64,000 nt of DNA from Tetrapyrgos nigripes (taxonomy: Eukaryota; Basidiomycota; Agaricomycetes; Agaricales; Campanellaceae), in assembly GCA_013368315.1 (NCBI GenBank), contig JAACJM010000316.1:1-64000 (forward strand). Reading direction: 5' to 3'. The notes under the pieces were generated by a model, which was given only the letters and a program-made list of their open reading frames with translations, had not been told where the DNA came from and made no database searches. Positions 1 to 11,816 of this stretch are shown here, piece after piece. The translations under genes were made by a program, and so were the position numbers. Positions within the stretch are counted from its first letter, which is position 1, and every line of letters begins with the position of its first letter.

Positions 1-1133
1 GTTTCAGGAGACAGCCACTTGTCCTTCCCTTTTGCAAGTAATGGTTTGCTGCGCTGACGAAGATTGGGAGTAGACACAGAGTTTTTCAAGGGGTGGTTTG
101 TGGGAGGATGAAGCATGACATGAGGTGAATGGCGCATCTGCATCGGTGGTGGAGAAATTTGGGTGGAGCCGTTAGCAGCCCGCGCTGTAGAGGAAGGGAA
201 GATAGGTGCGGAATGGGGTGGTTGGGGCGGGGTTGGAGGGGTTGTTATCCTATAGGCATATGGATGCAGAGCTGATGACGTTTCCGAGGCAGATGAACGA
301 AGCTGTGATGGTTTACCATCATTGTTGGAATCAAAATCCTGTTCAGAGGGTACTCGAATCAAAGTGGAATAATAGGAATTATAATAATCTTGCTCATCTG
401 GTCCAGAAGAACGCAAAGTTTGCTCTGCAGCTACCGGATCGGAAGGTAAGCGGCGCATACTCGGGGGAGGATAAAGTTGTCCATGACGTCCTTGTACCTC
501 CGAACTCCCGGAAGATGGAGAGGTAGGAGATGATACCAGACCCTTGGTGGAAGAAGTAGTTCTTTTCACGGTATTGAAGGTGAACAAACTGGTAAAACTG
601 TTTTTCCGTTTGGCCGAATTGCTATCCTTGGAATACCGCCCGGTAGGTATTGGAGATTCACCAACACCTCCTGCAGTATCCAGATCCACAAACGAAGGGA
701 CTACAGGTCGAGAAGTCTGGGAGACAGTTGACCGACGTGGAGTCGCCGTATTGTTACGGCTTGGATCTATAGCACCCGAGGAAACTGTACGACCCGATGC
801 CGCAGACTGAGCCCTTGCCCTCGACCTTGCCTTTCTCTCTTCCTCCTCTCCATGCCCACCATAACGATTCCGTAACTCCGGATCACCCAGTATGTCCACA
901 ACGTCGTCCTCCCCATCCACTGGATCTCCCCAGCTATCCCTATCCTTCTCTTGCCGCGGCTGTCTTCGAGGGGCTTCATAGGGACCGTTGTAGGGAATGT
1001 ACCAGTTCTCGTCGTCGTCTACTGCCTTGCCCGAATCCCGATTACGCGGTGACGTCGGTTGTGACTTGAACAAACTGAATCCCATCCGAGACAAACGAGA
1101 AAAGGGTGTGTCATTCTGGGTCTTGTCTGTCAT
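1..1133 (-). CDS. Hypothetical disordered protein, C-terminus beyond window edge
   Basis: One uninterrupted reading frame runs from an ATG at 1133-1131 to the window edge, giving about 377 N-terminal residues without a stop. It begins MTDKTQNDTPFSRLSRMGF, followed by an acidic, Arg-rich and then Ser/Thr/Pro-rich low-complexity region (residues about 40-350) with basic patches. The last visible residues, beginning near KPLLAKGKDKWLSPE, look less biased in composition, so a folded domain probably starts at the edge and continues outside. I recognise no family and assign no function. No intron is needed in the visible part. The next gene upstream on the same strand is RCF2, and 764 bp separate them. 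Confidence 0.7.
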   Translation of the reverse strand, partial: MTDKTQNDTPFSRLSRMGFSLFKSQPTSPRNRDSGKAVDDDENWYIPYNGPYEAPRRQPRQEKDRDSWGDPVDGEDDVVDILGDPELRNRYGGHGEEEERKARSRARAQSAASGRTVSSGAIDPSRNNTATPRRSTVSQTSRPVVPSFVDLDTAGGVGESPIPTGRYSKDSNSAKRKNSFTSLFTFNTVKRTTSSTKGLVSSPTSPSSGSSEVQGRHGQLYPPPSMRRLPSDPVAAEQTLRSSGPDEQDYYNSYYSTLIRVPSEQDFDSNNDGKPSQLRSSASETSSALHPYAYRITTPPTPPQPPHSAPIFPSSTARAANGSTQISPPPMQMRHSPHVMLHPPTNHPLKNSVSTPNLRQRSKPLLAKGKDKWLSPE

Positions 1134-1897
1134 CAGGAAGCCGGAAAGACCGTAGTTGTCGCGTTTGAGGAGGAACGACGAAGTTCTTCACGACACACAG
1201 ACAACCGGGATGAGGCTAGTGTGTTATGAGGGCAATGTGACGGAAGCGAAAATGGAAAATTGGAAAAGGGAAAGTCTATTATAATTATTATGAGGTTAGA
1301 GCCAAAGGAAGACGGAATGAAACTAGGCAGTGCTTACAAGGAGCGTTATGGGTTGTTGGAAGGAGGAAGAAGAGGAAGAAGACAAAGAGTCTCTTCCAAC
1401 ATTCGAAGTTGATGCGGGTCTATCAAAATTTCTCTCACTACCCACGTGGAGTACTTATGAGTTTATCACTCATGTTCCTCCAATATACAGTTATACTCTA
1501 ATTGTCTCATGTGCTATGTGCGTCCAGATCCAAGGGCCCTGAAGTTGCCCTGAAGGACGTTTTGCAGTGCAGACCAATGGGAGATAGCGTAACAAAATTT
1601 GCTCACCGGACCACCGTGGCGCTACAGCCTCTGATCAGGACTGAGGAGCTTTAGGAGCTTGACGCACATCTCAGCGTCATCACTATCCATGTCAAAACCG
1701 GCCGAGTGCCTTGGGAACAATAATTTGTCCTTGCAGAGTTTCAAAATGTTCATAACGTTTTATTAATGATATACACTATTGTCTATCTATATCAGTGTGC
1801 GTAGCAGAATCCGCTTTTGTCTTCACATCGTCCCAAAAGGTAGGTCGTTCTCTAGTATTGCGCGAAAATAAGAAATCGTAGAACGGCGAAAGGATAA
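1134..1897. other. Intergenic region between same-strand genes
   Basis: It holds the 5' flank of the partial gene and the 3' flank of RCF2. Short ORFs here (for example 1330-1542) are acidic or low complexity and have no supporting splice structure. I see no RNA gene, repeat or mobile element. Confidence 0.5.
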
Positions 1898-2833
1898 TCA
1901 GTGGTCCAGTGATACTACCCCCCGTCGTCGAGCAGGGGCAGAAGCTTGTGCGGCCTGCGCAGCCTTTTCATCTTCCTGACGCTCTCGCTCTTGTTGCTCA
2001 ACCTGAGAGAAGAAAAAAAAGTAAGTCAACCTGCTTTGCACGACCGCGTACAAAACACTTACCACATCCCTCCACGAGTGATCCTCATACTTGGCAGAAA
2101 GAGCAGCCTGACTTTGACTGTGCTTCAATGCACCAGCAACAATCAAGATACCAATGGTCAATCCTTGAGCCCACATACGGGCTTGGACAACCTTTTGAGC
2201 AGCAGTTTGATATCTGAGGAAGAGGGGAGAAGTGACGTCAGCTAAACGCTCAATCAAGATCAGAGCAACTGAATCTCACCTGTCTCGAGAAATGATACCC
2301 CCAGCGATGGCCAAACTTGACGCCCAGGAACCAATGATGATAGAGTACTCATGCCGACTTGTCCAGTCTCCAACTTTTTGCTGCCATGTCATCGATTCCC
2401 ATTTTGCCTTCTCCTGTCGCTCCTTCTCTGATAAAATATGAACTGCGTCACCAGTCCTGTAAACCCAGGAAGCGGTCAGATCTGTGACGCGCATATGGAG
2501 GAAAAAACGTACCATTGAGATTGTTCGTATTCTAAACTTCGCCTCTCAGCCTGAATGGACAAGCAAGGAGCGATGAAGATGGTCGCAGCGAGGACTTTCA
2601 ACGATAGCGGTAACTGACGGTAAGCCGGGTACCGACGGTGTGCATACCAGGATGCGGCTCCAGCAAGAGCACCACTGGCGACGGTACCTTCAAAGGCACC
2701 TCTTCTGACGGCTGCACTGTGTTCTTTGAGTTGTTCTTCAGTAACGTCAAGCTAAACGAAAAGAAACGAAAAGGTCGTTTGAGTATTTTGTGAATCGTCA
2801 GATTCATTGGGAAGAAAAGGCACACACCTTCAT
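1898..2833 (-). CDS. RCF2: Respiratory supercomplex factor 2 (HIG1 domain protein)
   Basis: Five exons join in phase (2828-2833, 2513-2751, 2280-2456, 2063-2213, 1898-2002) into 225 aa; yeast Rcf2 is about the same length. The first exon encodes only Met-Lys, and the next resumes with LDVTEEQLKEH. There are several hydrophobic stretches: an N-terminal pair (about residues 20-70) and a C-terminal HIG1 pair (about 110-170) around the loop TSRHEYSIIIGSWASSLAI and VVQARMWAQGLTIGILIVAG. The tail is charged. Rcf2 is an inner mitochondrial membrane protein that associates with cytochrome c oxidase and III-IV supercomplexes and tunes its activity; that role comes from the family, not from this sequence. 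The assignment rests on domain pattern and length. A plain HIG1-domain protein is the alternative. Confidence 0.85.
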
Positions 2834-3812
2834 TTTGGTGGATAGGTAGTAAAGGTAAGGTGGATGGTAGTAGCTGTAAGAAGTAGATGATGACGGTCTT
2901 GAGCTAAAACTGGAGAGCTTTATATAAACACTGCTCGTGTGTACAGTGCAATTCCGATTTGTGAAACGGAGTACCTTTCATGCAATGCATCATATGCAAC
3001 ATAATGATATTGATAATGTCATCGGGGTAACGCGCAAACCGGGATTGGAAATGTTCCCGATTCCATCCGATTGTGCACCCTTCCTCAAGCTGAGCGACTC
3101 TTACCGGGCTGGGTTTTCTTTATTCCTACTACTAAGCTTTCACTACAAGCATCTTTGTTGTAGTTCATCCTCTGATTCCTCAAGAAAAAACCATCGATAA
3201 TCCGGAAAGACCGGGTTGTTCCTCCCATCATTATATCAAGGACCTAGAACCTCCATAGGCCTCCATAGGTGATGTTCGCTGCCGCCGGCTGCGAAAAGGT
3301 TCCCTCAGTAACCCGAGCCCGACCGTTCCGCGGAAACTCTGATGAACTCGTCGATTTTCGGTGGCACATGTACAATAATAAGAAGGTTCTAGCCTGCCAG
3401 CCTGACCAACTCTCTTACCAACATCTGTCCTTGTCTATACGATGCAGGAAGAAGATACGAGGATGCCCGTCGTTGATTGATAATACGATTTGCAAGTGGA
3501 TGATGTATTTGCAGAGAACTATGTATGTACCATGTACCTACAACAGAAGAGATATGGCTACGTACTACTACGTGCTACTGACCACTACTACTAATGGTCA
3601 GCAGCGTTACAACTGCAAAAGAGATGAATGAACTAACTACGACTCGTCAGTATGTAAGTATCATAAGAGTATCATAAGATGTAGATGCAGACGAAAGAAC
3701 ATATAAGAACAGGAAAGAAAATTGCACAACGACAATTGCATATCCAACGAAAGCCGACAACTCGAAAATGCCGAACACTGACAGAACGTGAAAGGAATAA
3801 AGAGAAGATAGA
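2834..3812. other. Intergenic region, RCF2 promoter and NUP98 3' flank
   Basis: Both neighbours are on the minus strand. ORFs on the plus strand (such as 3269-3631) show no domain or splice logic. A 10-bp direct duplication, CCTCCATAGG twice in tandem, lies near 3250. Nothing else is recognisable. Confidence 0.45.
2919..2928 (-). promoter_or_regulatory. TATA-like element upstream of RCF2
   Basis: A TTTATATAAA palindrome lies about 90 bp upstream of the RCF2 start codon. It is positioned as a core promoter TATA box for the minus-strand gene; this is inferred from sequence and distance only. Confidence 0.35.
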
Positions 3813-6800
3813 TCAGAAATGGTCCACAGAGAAAGTCCATGTCCCATCCGAAAAGTCAAAGTTCTCAAAGTGAGTGTCCTTCATATTCCTCAGCCGCTTC
3901 ACATGTTTGATGGCTAACGGGTTCTTCTCGTCCTTGATAGGTTCTCGATGAGCCTTTCCAGTAGCCCAACATCTCTTCAACGAAATTCTCGCTCGGACAT
4001 TGAGTCCTGAGCCTGGCGGAGGCTTGTCATCCTCGTTGTCGGGGTACACCGAGCATTCCTTATCGTCAAACTTGATGACTTCACCGAGTAGAGCCCCGAG
4101 TTTCGGTAAGCCAGTCAAATCCACCGGTTCAAGGAAATGTATCTCTCCATAGCCTACTCGACCGACGACTAAACCATCGAATGCCGCAAGTTGTTCGTAT
4201 CCCAGGGTCTTCAACGTCTCGAGAGATGGCTTCACCCAGTAGTCTCCTTCATCGCGATCGGCATCTTCACCATCGGCACCATTCTCCGCAGTAAACCTGT
4301 TGGGGGTACGTTGGGGACGTGGTGTAGGGGTCGGAGATTTGGCCGGTCGGGTAGGAGAAGAGGAAGCAGCGGCGGCTGCAGCAGCTTCAGCCTCCTTATT
4401 CTCCCTCTCCCGATTAGCTATGCTGAGCGCAGGACTAAAAGTGATCTTGCCTCGCAAAGGCGATGCACTGCCGGATTTTTGGAACAATTCTATGGGTTCG
4501 ACTTTTTTGTCCAGAATCAATTTTTTGACGCTCTTCCGCTGGCCACTGCCCAATGAGGAACTGGGCGTGCCATTGGTGAACATGTCTTTCGGTGTCTGTG
4601 ATCGGCTCACAGTCAGAGCAGTAGACGTTGAAGAAAGAAGGCTGTTCCCACTCATGCTAAATGAAGTGGATTTCCCAAATCCTCGCAGTCGAGAAGCCGA
4701 AGGTGTATAACCAAGTTCTGCACCTATACGAGGGATGGGGGAACGAGTCGGGATGTCGACGTAGAACGAGACAGGTTTCTTTTTTGTTGATTGTTCAAGG
4801 TCAACGGAGCGTGGACCGGGAGGAAGCATGGAAAATATGGGAAGATCGGCGCTTATGGGTTGGGTTATCGAGGCCGTTAACATGCCTTGAACACCGGGGG
4901 CGGCCGCAGAGGCATTGAATGTGTTCGTTGAGGCACCCAGAGAACCGAATAAACCAGAGCCCCCTGTGGATGGTGTAGTTCCCATCGCAGGAGGTTTGTT
5001 GGCATTCCCAAACAGTCCTGTCGACGGCTGCTGGTTGGTAGACTGGCCTAAACCACCGAACAACCCTCCTTGCTGCTGGGTATTGTTCGCCGGTTGCTGG
5101 CCAAAAGTAGAGCCAAACAAACCAGTACCAGTAGTTCCGGGGGGAGCAGCAGGTTTATTGAAAAGACTAGAACCAAACGCATTCTGTGTAGGTTGTTGCT
5201 GCTGCTGCTGCTGCTGCTGTTGATTGTTCCCGAAGAGACTGCTGCCCCCAAATAGACCAGTACCTGTCCCCGACGTTTGATTTTGGTTGTTGCCAAAGAC
5301 TGGATAGTTTGAAGGTTAAAGCAGGGTAGAACATGTAAAAAGATTGACGTACGAGAATTGCCGGTAGCTGGTTGGTTGCCTTGCTGCGGATTGTTATTTC
5401 CAAATAATCCAGTACCGGTGCTGGCTGTATTCCCAAACCCAGAGGGTTGCTGCGGCTGCGGTTGCTGGTTCTGGGTATTCCCAAAGATGGAACCAGTGTT
5501 ACCGAAACCGGTATTCGAAGGTTGAGTAGGTTGCGCAGGCTGACCGAAAATTGAGGTTTTGTTGGCACTATTGTCTGTACGAGTATAAGTAACGAACACA
5601 AGAGCATACGCAAAGATCATACGCACTCCCAAAAGCACCGAACCCACCGGTAGACGGTTGCTGTTGCGGTTGGCCAAAGATACTGGTTTGTTGCTGTTGA
5701 GGCTGCTGCTGGGTCTGTCCGAAAGCGCTGGTACCGGTGGTACCGGTGTTGCCAAACGAGCCTGGAAGGGTTGTGCAAAATGAATCAAACTGCCAGAAGA
5801 ATCCGCAAACCTGCAACGACATACCAAATGCGCTCCCTGTGGGGTTGGCGGCAGTATTGGCGTTACCAAATAGCCCTGTTCCTTGTTGCTGCTGCTGTTG
5901 TTGATTTTGAGGCTGACCAAAAGCACCAAAAGCATTCGTTTGCTGTTGTTGCTGTTGTTGTTGAGGTTGCTGAGGTTGCTGAGTTTGGCCGAAAGCACCT
6001 CCACCTCCAAACATCGAATTGCCAGTGGTATTGGTGTTTGTGTTTCCGAACGCTCCAAACCCAGAAGGTTTCGCACCAAAAACAGAGTTGGTTTGCTGCT
6101 GTTGCTGTTGCTGAGGCTGAGGCTGGGGCTGGGGCTGGGGCTGTCCGAAAGCGCTAGTGGGTTGTGCTGAACCAAAGGCACTAGCTTGGCCAAATGCTCC
6201 GCCCGTGGTTGCAGTCTTACGTCCTTGCTGATAATCTTGGTATCGAAGTTCCTAAACGGGGAATGGAAGAGTGGTGGTGAACGAGAAGAATTGAGTAGAT
6301 CAGGAAGCGGAAGCCCACCTCAAAGGATGTGCCTTGGTACGCAGGCATACATGATATACTTTGATATTGCAAAGTCATATTTGTTGATGAAGGGTCTTTC
6401 TCATTGTGAACCGCGTAAGGGGGATTGGAAGATCCAGTCGTCACGGGGTTGGTGGCAGGTGTGTTGGCTGATGAAATCGTCAGAAACGTAAAACGTTTGA
6501 AACTGGGAAGAAAACGCACTCGCTGTAGCTCCAAACACGGAAGTTCCCTTATTCTGTCCAAAGATGTTGTTTCCTCCACCAAAGGTATTCGTGCTAGAGC
6601 TTGGTTGACCAAAGGCACTAGTTGTACTGGAGGTCCCACCAAAAGCACCTGTTCCACCTCCACCTCCACCTCCACCTCCAAAAGTGCCCGTTCCACCACC
6701 GCCGAACGCGCCAAAACCTGTTGCGGGCTTCGGTGCACCAAAAACTGAGGTGCTAGCGCTATTGTTGTTCGCGAACGCGCCTTTAGGGAAAATGTCAACG

Positions 6801-7115
6801 TCAACAAAGACCAAACGTGAAATGCACAAACATACCGAAACCACCACTGCCAGGGTTTGTTCCAGTGCCTCCCAGATTCCCAAACATTGGATTTGCTTGG
6901 GGCTGCTGCTGCTGCTGCTGTGGTTGACCAAACGCACTTGTTGTACCACCGCCAAAGCCTTTTGTGGATATGAGAATTGAATGTTATGACACGCGGGAAG
7001 TTCACGCACCTGTCGAACCAAAAGCGCTTGGTTGGCCGAAAGCACTAGGCTGCTGTTGCTGCTGTTGATTCTGCTGAGGATTGGTCCATGAAGAGGTGAT
7101 ATTATTGCCAAACAT
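3813..7115 (-). CDS. NUP98: Nucleoporin NUP98/NUP116-type with GLEBS motif, ending at the autoproteolysis site
   Basis: Eight exons join in phase (7010-7115, 6836-6958, 6780-6520, 6467-6319, 6251-5825, 5761-5627, 5574-5353, 5299-3813) to 969 aa. Residues 1 to about 520 are FG/GLFG repeats with Gln-rich spacers, the permeability-barrier part of the nuclear pore. Residues about 190-222 carry a GLEBS motif (ITCMPAY-like SISCMPAYQGTSFE followed by ELRYQDYQQGRK), the docking site for Gle2/Rae1. A disordered linker follows. Residues about 828-969 form the Nup98 autoproteolytic/NPC-targeting domain (YWVKPSLETLKTLGYEQLAAF through to the end). The protein stops directly after TWTFSVDHF, that is at the His-Phe preceding the usual scissile bond, with no Nup96 part. 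RPA2 lies head-to-head 197 bp away. Confidence 0.93.
5194..5222. repeat. CTG/CAG trinucleotide tract coding poly-Gln in NUP98
   Basis: About eight consecutive CTG/CAG-type triplets encode a Gln run between GLFG repeats. Further imperfect Gln-codon runs lie near 5888, 5940, 6095 and 6905. The tract is likely length-variable between strains. Confidence 0.7.
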
Positions 7116-7312
7116 GGTGGCAGAAGCAAAGGATAGAGAACTGCAGAAGAAGAGCCTAGTGCTTTTATCGGTCTGACTGACTGCAGACTGAGTCGAAACC
7201 GTGGGACTTTCCTCCCCCAAACGGCACCGCGGGAACTGCCTATGCATGACTCAGCGCACAGCCACGCTCCTAATTAGCCGTAGATGTTAAAATAATTTTC
7301 AGCGTCGCGTCC
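7116..7312. promoter_or_regulatory. Shared divergent promoter NUP98 / RPA2
   Basis: Only 197 bp separate the two divergent start codons, so both promoters must overlap here. I see no clear TATA box. The presence of a promoter is inferred from geometry. Confidence 0.4.
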
Positions 7313-10300
7313 ATGCCAGACTCTGAAAGGACTCACCGGACGCCTACCTTCAATACCTTGGAACGCGAGAAGCTCTTCAAAAACCCTCCAAAGAATGGTT
7401 CAACTTACAAGATTTTGAACGAATTCGTGGCTCCTCATATCGAGTCCTTCAATGCTCTCTTCGATGACTCTGGTTTACCTTCTGGCGATGGAGATGGTCG
7501 GGGTCTGATATCTCTCGGTTTGAGGGACATTGGAGAACGCGTCGTATTTGATGGAGCTGCGAATGATAGTGGCTGGGGTAATCGTATGAAATGTCTGTCT
7601 ATATTTCCAACTTTTGCAATTACAAGTGCTGAAACAAGTACAGTGTGGATTGAGCAAGTCACTATTGCAAGACCCATGGTTCCGGACAGAAATAAGCACG
7701 CCAAGGAAAGAAGGGTATTCCCAACAGAGGTAATAACCTGTCAGTCTTGTTATGCACACAAATTTATCTCGTTTTAGGCTCGAGAAAGACTGACTTCATA
7801 TCGCGGCCGTATGACCATCAAGTTGTGCTGGACGGACCCTCAAGGTCAAAAGCAGGATATGACAAAAGAATGTGGTCTCGTACCTATCATGGTTCGAGTA
7901 CGTTATTGCAACTATTGAAACATTTCACGTCCTAACTTACTCTTCAGTCTGTCCGATGTAATATACGTTCCATGTCATCTGCCGACCTCGTCCGTCACCA
8001 TGAAGAGCCCGAAGAATTCGGCGGCTACTTCATTGTCAATGGAAATGAACGTCTTATTCGTTATCTGATTCTTCCTCGTCGAAACCATGTCATATCTCTT
8101 CTCCGACCATCATTCGCCAACCGTGGTCCTTCGTATACAGAATACGCTGTCCAAATTCGATGTGTTCGGCCAGACCAGACTAGCGTGACAAACACCCTTC
8201 ATTACCTGGCCAACGGAAACGCCATGCTTCGTTTCAGTTGGAGGAAGCAGGAGTATGTTATCCCCATCATGCTCGTTCTGAAAGCATTAGTGGGAGCCTC
8301 GGACAAGGAGATTTTTGAAGGGATCGTAATGCAGGACTATGACAACACTTTCTTGACCGGACGAGTAGAATTGTTGCTGCGTAGTTTCAAAACGTTCACA
8401 ATGCGCACTGGGTTGCAGACACTCGAATATTTGGGAGATAAATTCAGGGTTGTCTTGCAGGTGCCGGATGATTGGACAAATAGTGCTGTGGGTCAGTACT
8501 TGATCCAAAAGCTGGTGTTGGTTCATTTGGAATCTCCGAGGGACAAATATCGCATGCTTCTGTACGTCCCATCATTTCGTGGTTTTCACATCAGCATGCT
8601 GACGACCAGGACAGGTTCATGCTTCGAAAACTATATTCTCTGGTTTCTGGTGCTTGTTGCGCAGATAATCCCGATTCACCTCAACACCAAGAGGTTCTTC
8701 TTCCTGGCACCCTCTACGGAATGATTATCAAAGAACGACTGGAAGAAATCCTCAACCAGATTCGGACCAACATCAGCATCGATGTTCGAAATGGCGCCAA
8801 TGTTGATTTTCACGATAGTAAGGTCTCCTTGGCAGTTCTTCTACTTTTACTGATCTCTTTCCCCAGAAAAATACTTCAACAAGGTTATCTCCCGTGTCAA
8901 CTTTGACGTTGGCGCCAAACTTCAAAACTTCCTCGCTACCGGAAACCTCGTCTCTCCAACCGGTCTAGACCTACAACAAGCTTCCGGATTCACCATCGTC
9001 GCCGAAAAACTAAACTGGCAGCGCTACATCAGTCACTTCCGTTGTATACATCGTGGTGCATTCTTCGCCGAACTGAAAACGACTACCGTCCGAAAACTAC
9101 TTCCAGAAGCTTGGGGTTTCCTTTGTCCTGTACATACGCCTGATGGTTCCCCTTGTGGTTTGCTTAACCATCTGGCGAGAACATGTCGGATTGTCACGGA
9201 ACCTCTGGCAGTGACTCATATTCCTCCCCTTCTTGCCGCTCATGGTATGACCCAGGCTTTCACCCCCTCCGTAGATGGTCGGCGGAATGTCTGTGTTCAG
9301 CTTGATGGGCAAGTCATTGGATGGGCTAGGCCTGCTATTGCTCAGCAGCTCGCTACGAATCTCAGGATATGGAAGACGGAAGGCAAAAACGAGATTCCTC
9401 TGGACTTGGAAATCGGGATGGTGCCAGAGTCAGAAGGAGGCCAGTATCCCGGTCTTTTCTTGTTCTCTTCACGGTCGAGAATGATGAGACCCGTGAAATA
9501 TCTGGCGAACGGGAAGAACGACTCTGTTGGACCTTTTGAGCAAGTTTATATGAATATTGCGGTCAAGCCTGATGAAATCGAGGACGTTACCACGCATGTA
9601 GAGCATAACCCAACAAATTTCTTGTCAATCTTGGCAAATCTTACGCCGTTTTCAGATTTCAATCAAGTGAGTATTATTCTGCAATCTTTTGCCGCGTAAC
9701 CTTGTTTATGTCCTTTTTCTAGAGTCCGCGAAACATCTATCAGTGTCAAGTAAGTTCCTAATCACACCGTCTGTTATCCTTCCTAACATTTTGTGTAGAT
9801 GGGTAAACAGACAATGGGTACACCTTCCACAGCCCTCAAGCACAGAACCGACAACAAGCTCTACCGTCTCCAAAGTGGTCAGAGTCCCATTGTACGACCA
9901 GCATTACACAACACCTACGCCATGGACGCTTTCCCCAACGGTACAAACGCCATCGTCGCTGTCATTTCTTATACCGGTTACGACATGGAAGACGCGATGA
10001 TTCTCAATAAATCTGCTCATGAGCGTGGATTTGGTTATGGGACAGTGTATAAATCACAAATCGTCGATCTGAAAGATGTCAAGGGTGCATCGAAGAGTTC
10101 GAGTGCGCCCACGTTACATTTTGGTCTTGGACGTGATATCAAGACGGAGGGTGATCGGGTACATTACTGTCTGAAGACTGTTGACCCGGATGGTCTTCCT
10201 TTCGTTGGTGCAATCCTGTCCTCTGGAGATCCTATTGCTGCCTACATTGACGACGTGACGAATAAAACGAAATTTGTCAAGTACAAGGGCGATGAGGCGG

Positions 10301-11486
10301 CGTTTGTCGATGAAGTTCGTTTGCTAGGTGTGACAAACAATACAATTTTGACGGTTACCTTCTACTGACACCAATTTCAGGCGATGACGGTGGAGAATCT
10401 GAACTACAGAAAATACATGTTACTCTCCGAATCACTCGTTCACCTGTCATTGGGGACAAATTCTCTTCTCGTCATGGACAAAAAGGTGTCTGCTCACAAA
10501 AGTGGCCCATGGTCGACATGCCTTTCAGTGAGAGTGGTATGCAACCTGATGTCATCATCAATCCCCATGCGTTCCCCAGTCGTATGACTATTGGAATGTT
10601 GGTTGAGAGTATGGCTGGAAAGGCAGGAGCTATGCATGGTATCGCACAAGACGCAACGCCATTCACGTATGTTCGTTCCTACCTCGAATTACCTGCTGAT
10701 GCTAACATTCTGTCCATATCTTTAGATTTTCCGAAAAAGATACAGCTATCGACTACTTTGGTGAACAACTCAAGGCAGCTGGGTTCAACTATTATGGAAA
10801 CGAACCCATGTACTCTGGGATCACTGGCCAAGAGTTCGCAGCCGATATCTATCTTGGGGTAGTCTACTACCAGCGTTTGCGACACATGGTACTCGACAAG
10901 TTCCAAGTACGAACAACTGGACCAGTTGACCCTCTGACACGGCAGCCGGTGAAGGTCAGTAGAATTTTCTGATATCTCTGACTTCTAGCGACTGATACGT
11001 TTGCAGGGCCGTAAACGTGCTGGTGGTATTCGTTTCGGAGAAATGGAACGAGATGCTCTGATTGCCCATGGGACATCTTTCCTACTTCAAGATCGGCTGA
11101 TGAACTGCTCAGACTATTCAACCGCATGGGTTTGTCGGACATGCGGGAGTCTTATCTCGCTGGGGTACGACGACATTAGTCTGGGAGAAGCTATCACTGG
11201 TCCATCTGGATCCTTCAAACCTACTGGCCCAGGAGGGGAATACTGTAGGGTCTGTCGAGCCGCCGCAGAGGAAGAGGAAGAACGGGAACGTCAGGCTTTA
11301 ATCACCGGCCAACACCTTCAACGTCCCCAAGCAAGTCTGTCGGTTGAGATCTCTTCTCAAAATGTCCTAGGACGCAGTTCTCGTGGTGGAGACCTGGACG
11401 TTGTCGCCATACCTTACGTCTTCCGCTATCTTTGTGCAGAACTAGCGTCGATGGGTATTGCCGTATCGCTGGAGGTTCGCTCATGA
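7313..11486 (+). CDS. RPA2: DNA-directed RNA polymerase I subunit RPA2 (A135-type)
   Basis: Eleven exons join in phase (7313-7577, 7644-7729, 7778-7897, 7948-8561, 8615-8817, 8867-9666, 9723-9749, 9799-10327, 10381-10666, 10726-10954, 11007-11486) to 1,212 aa, close to yeast Rpa135 (about 1,200). This is the second-largest catalytic subunit of Pol I, which transcribes the 35S rRNA precursor in the nucleolus. Diagnostic stretches run in order: the lobe and fork region ([19 protein letters not shown]), the hybrid-binding region with [39 protein letters not shown], and the C-terminal zinc ribbon CRTCGS...[21 protein letters not shown] at the N-terminus is typical of the Pol I subunit rather than Pol II or III. 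One exon (9723-9749) is only 27 nt and encodes SPRNIYQCQ. Confidence 0.97.
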
Positions 11487-11816
11487 AGCGAGACCTAGTA
11501 CTTCTACGAGCTCATGATAAGTATGATATTTACTCGCCATCTTATGCGTCTCTATCTTCGACTGCATTTTGTATTTTCAACAACAAGTATACTGCTATCA
11601 AACTACTATCTCCTATATTCATGCATATCAAGAAACGGATGGCCACTGAATAGAAAGGTATGTACTTCTGTGAGTAAGTATAAGGATAAACATAGAGAAT
11701 CCAATCCAGATTAACAATGTGAGTAATCCAGCATGCAAAAAAGAAATTATGGAACATGTGCAAAGCATCCGGTAACTACAGATAAATACGAAGGAAACAA
11801 CGATGGAGAGACTAGC
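11487..11816. other. Convergent 3' flanks
   Basis: This AT-rich stretch lies between the ends of RPA2 (plus) and the tandem histone-fold gene (minus). I see only presumptive 3' UTR and polyadenylation sequence, with no gene. Confidence 0.5.

Noticed and set aside
1898..3812. Nup96 exons downstream of NUP98
   Set aside because: After the stop at 3813 no reading frame resembles Nup96 before RCF2 begins; only short biased ORFs occur.
5048..6193. 381-aa minus-strand ORF and several plus-strand Leu/Val-rich ORFs inside NUP98
   Set aside because: They are alternate-frame readings of CAG/GGT repeat DNA. The GLFG frame with phase-consistent introns explains the region.
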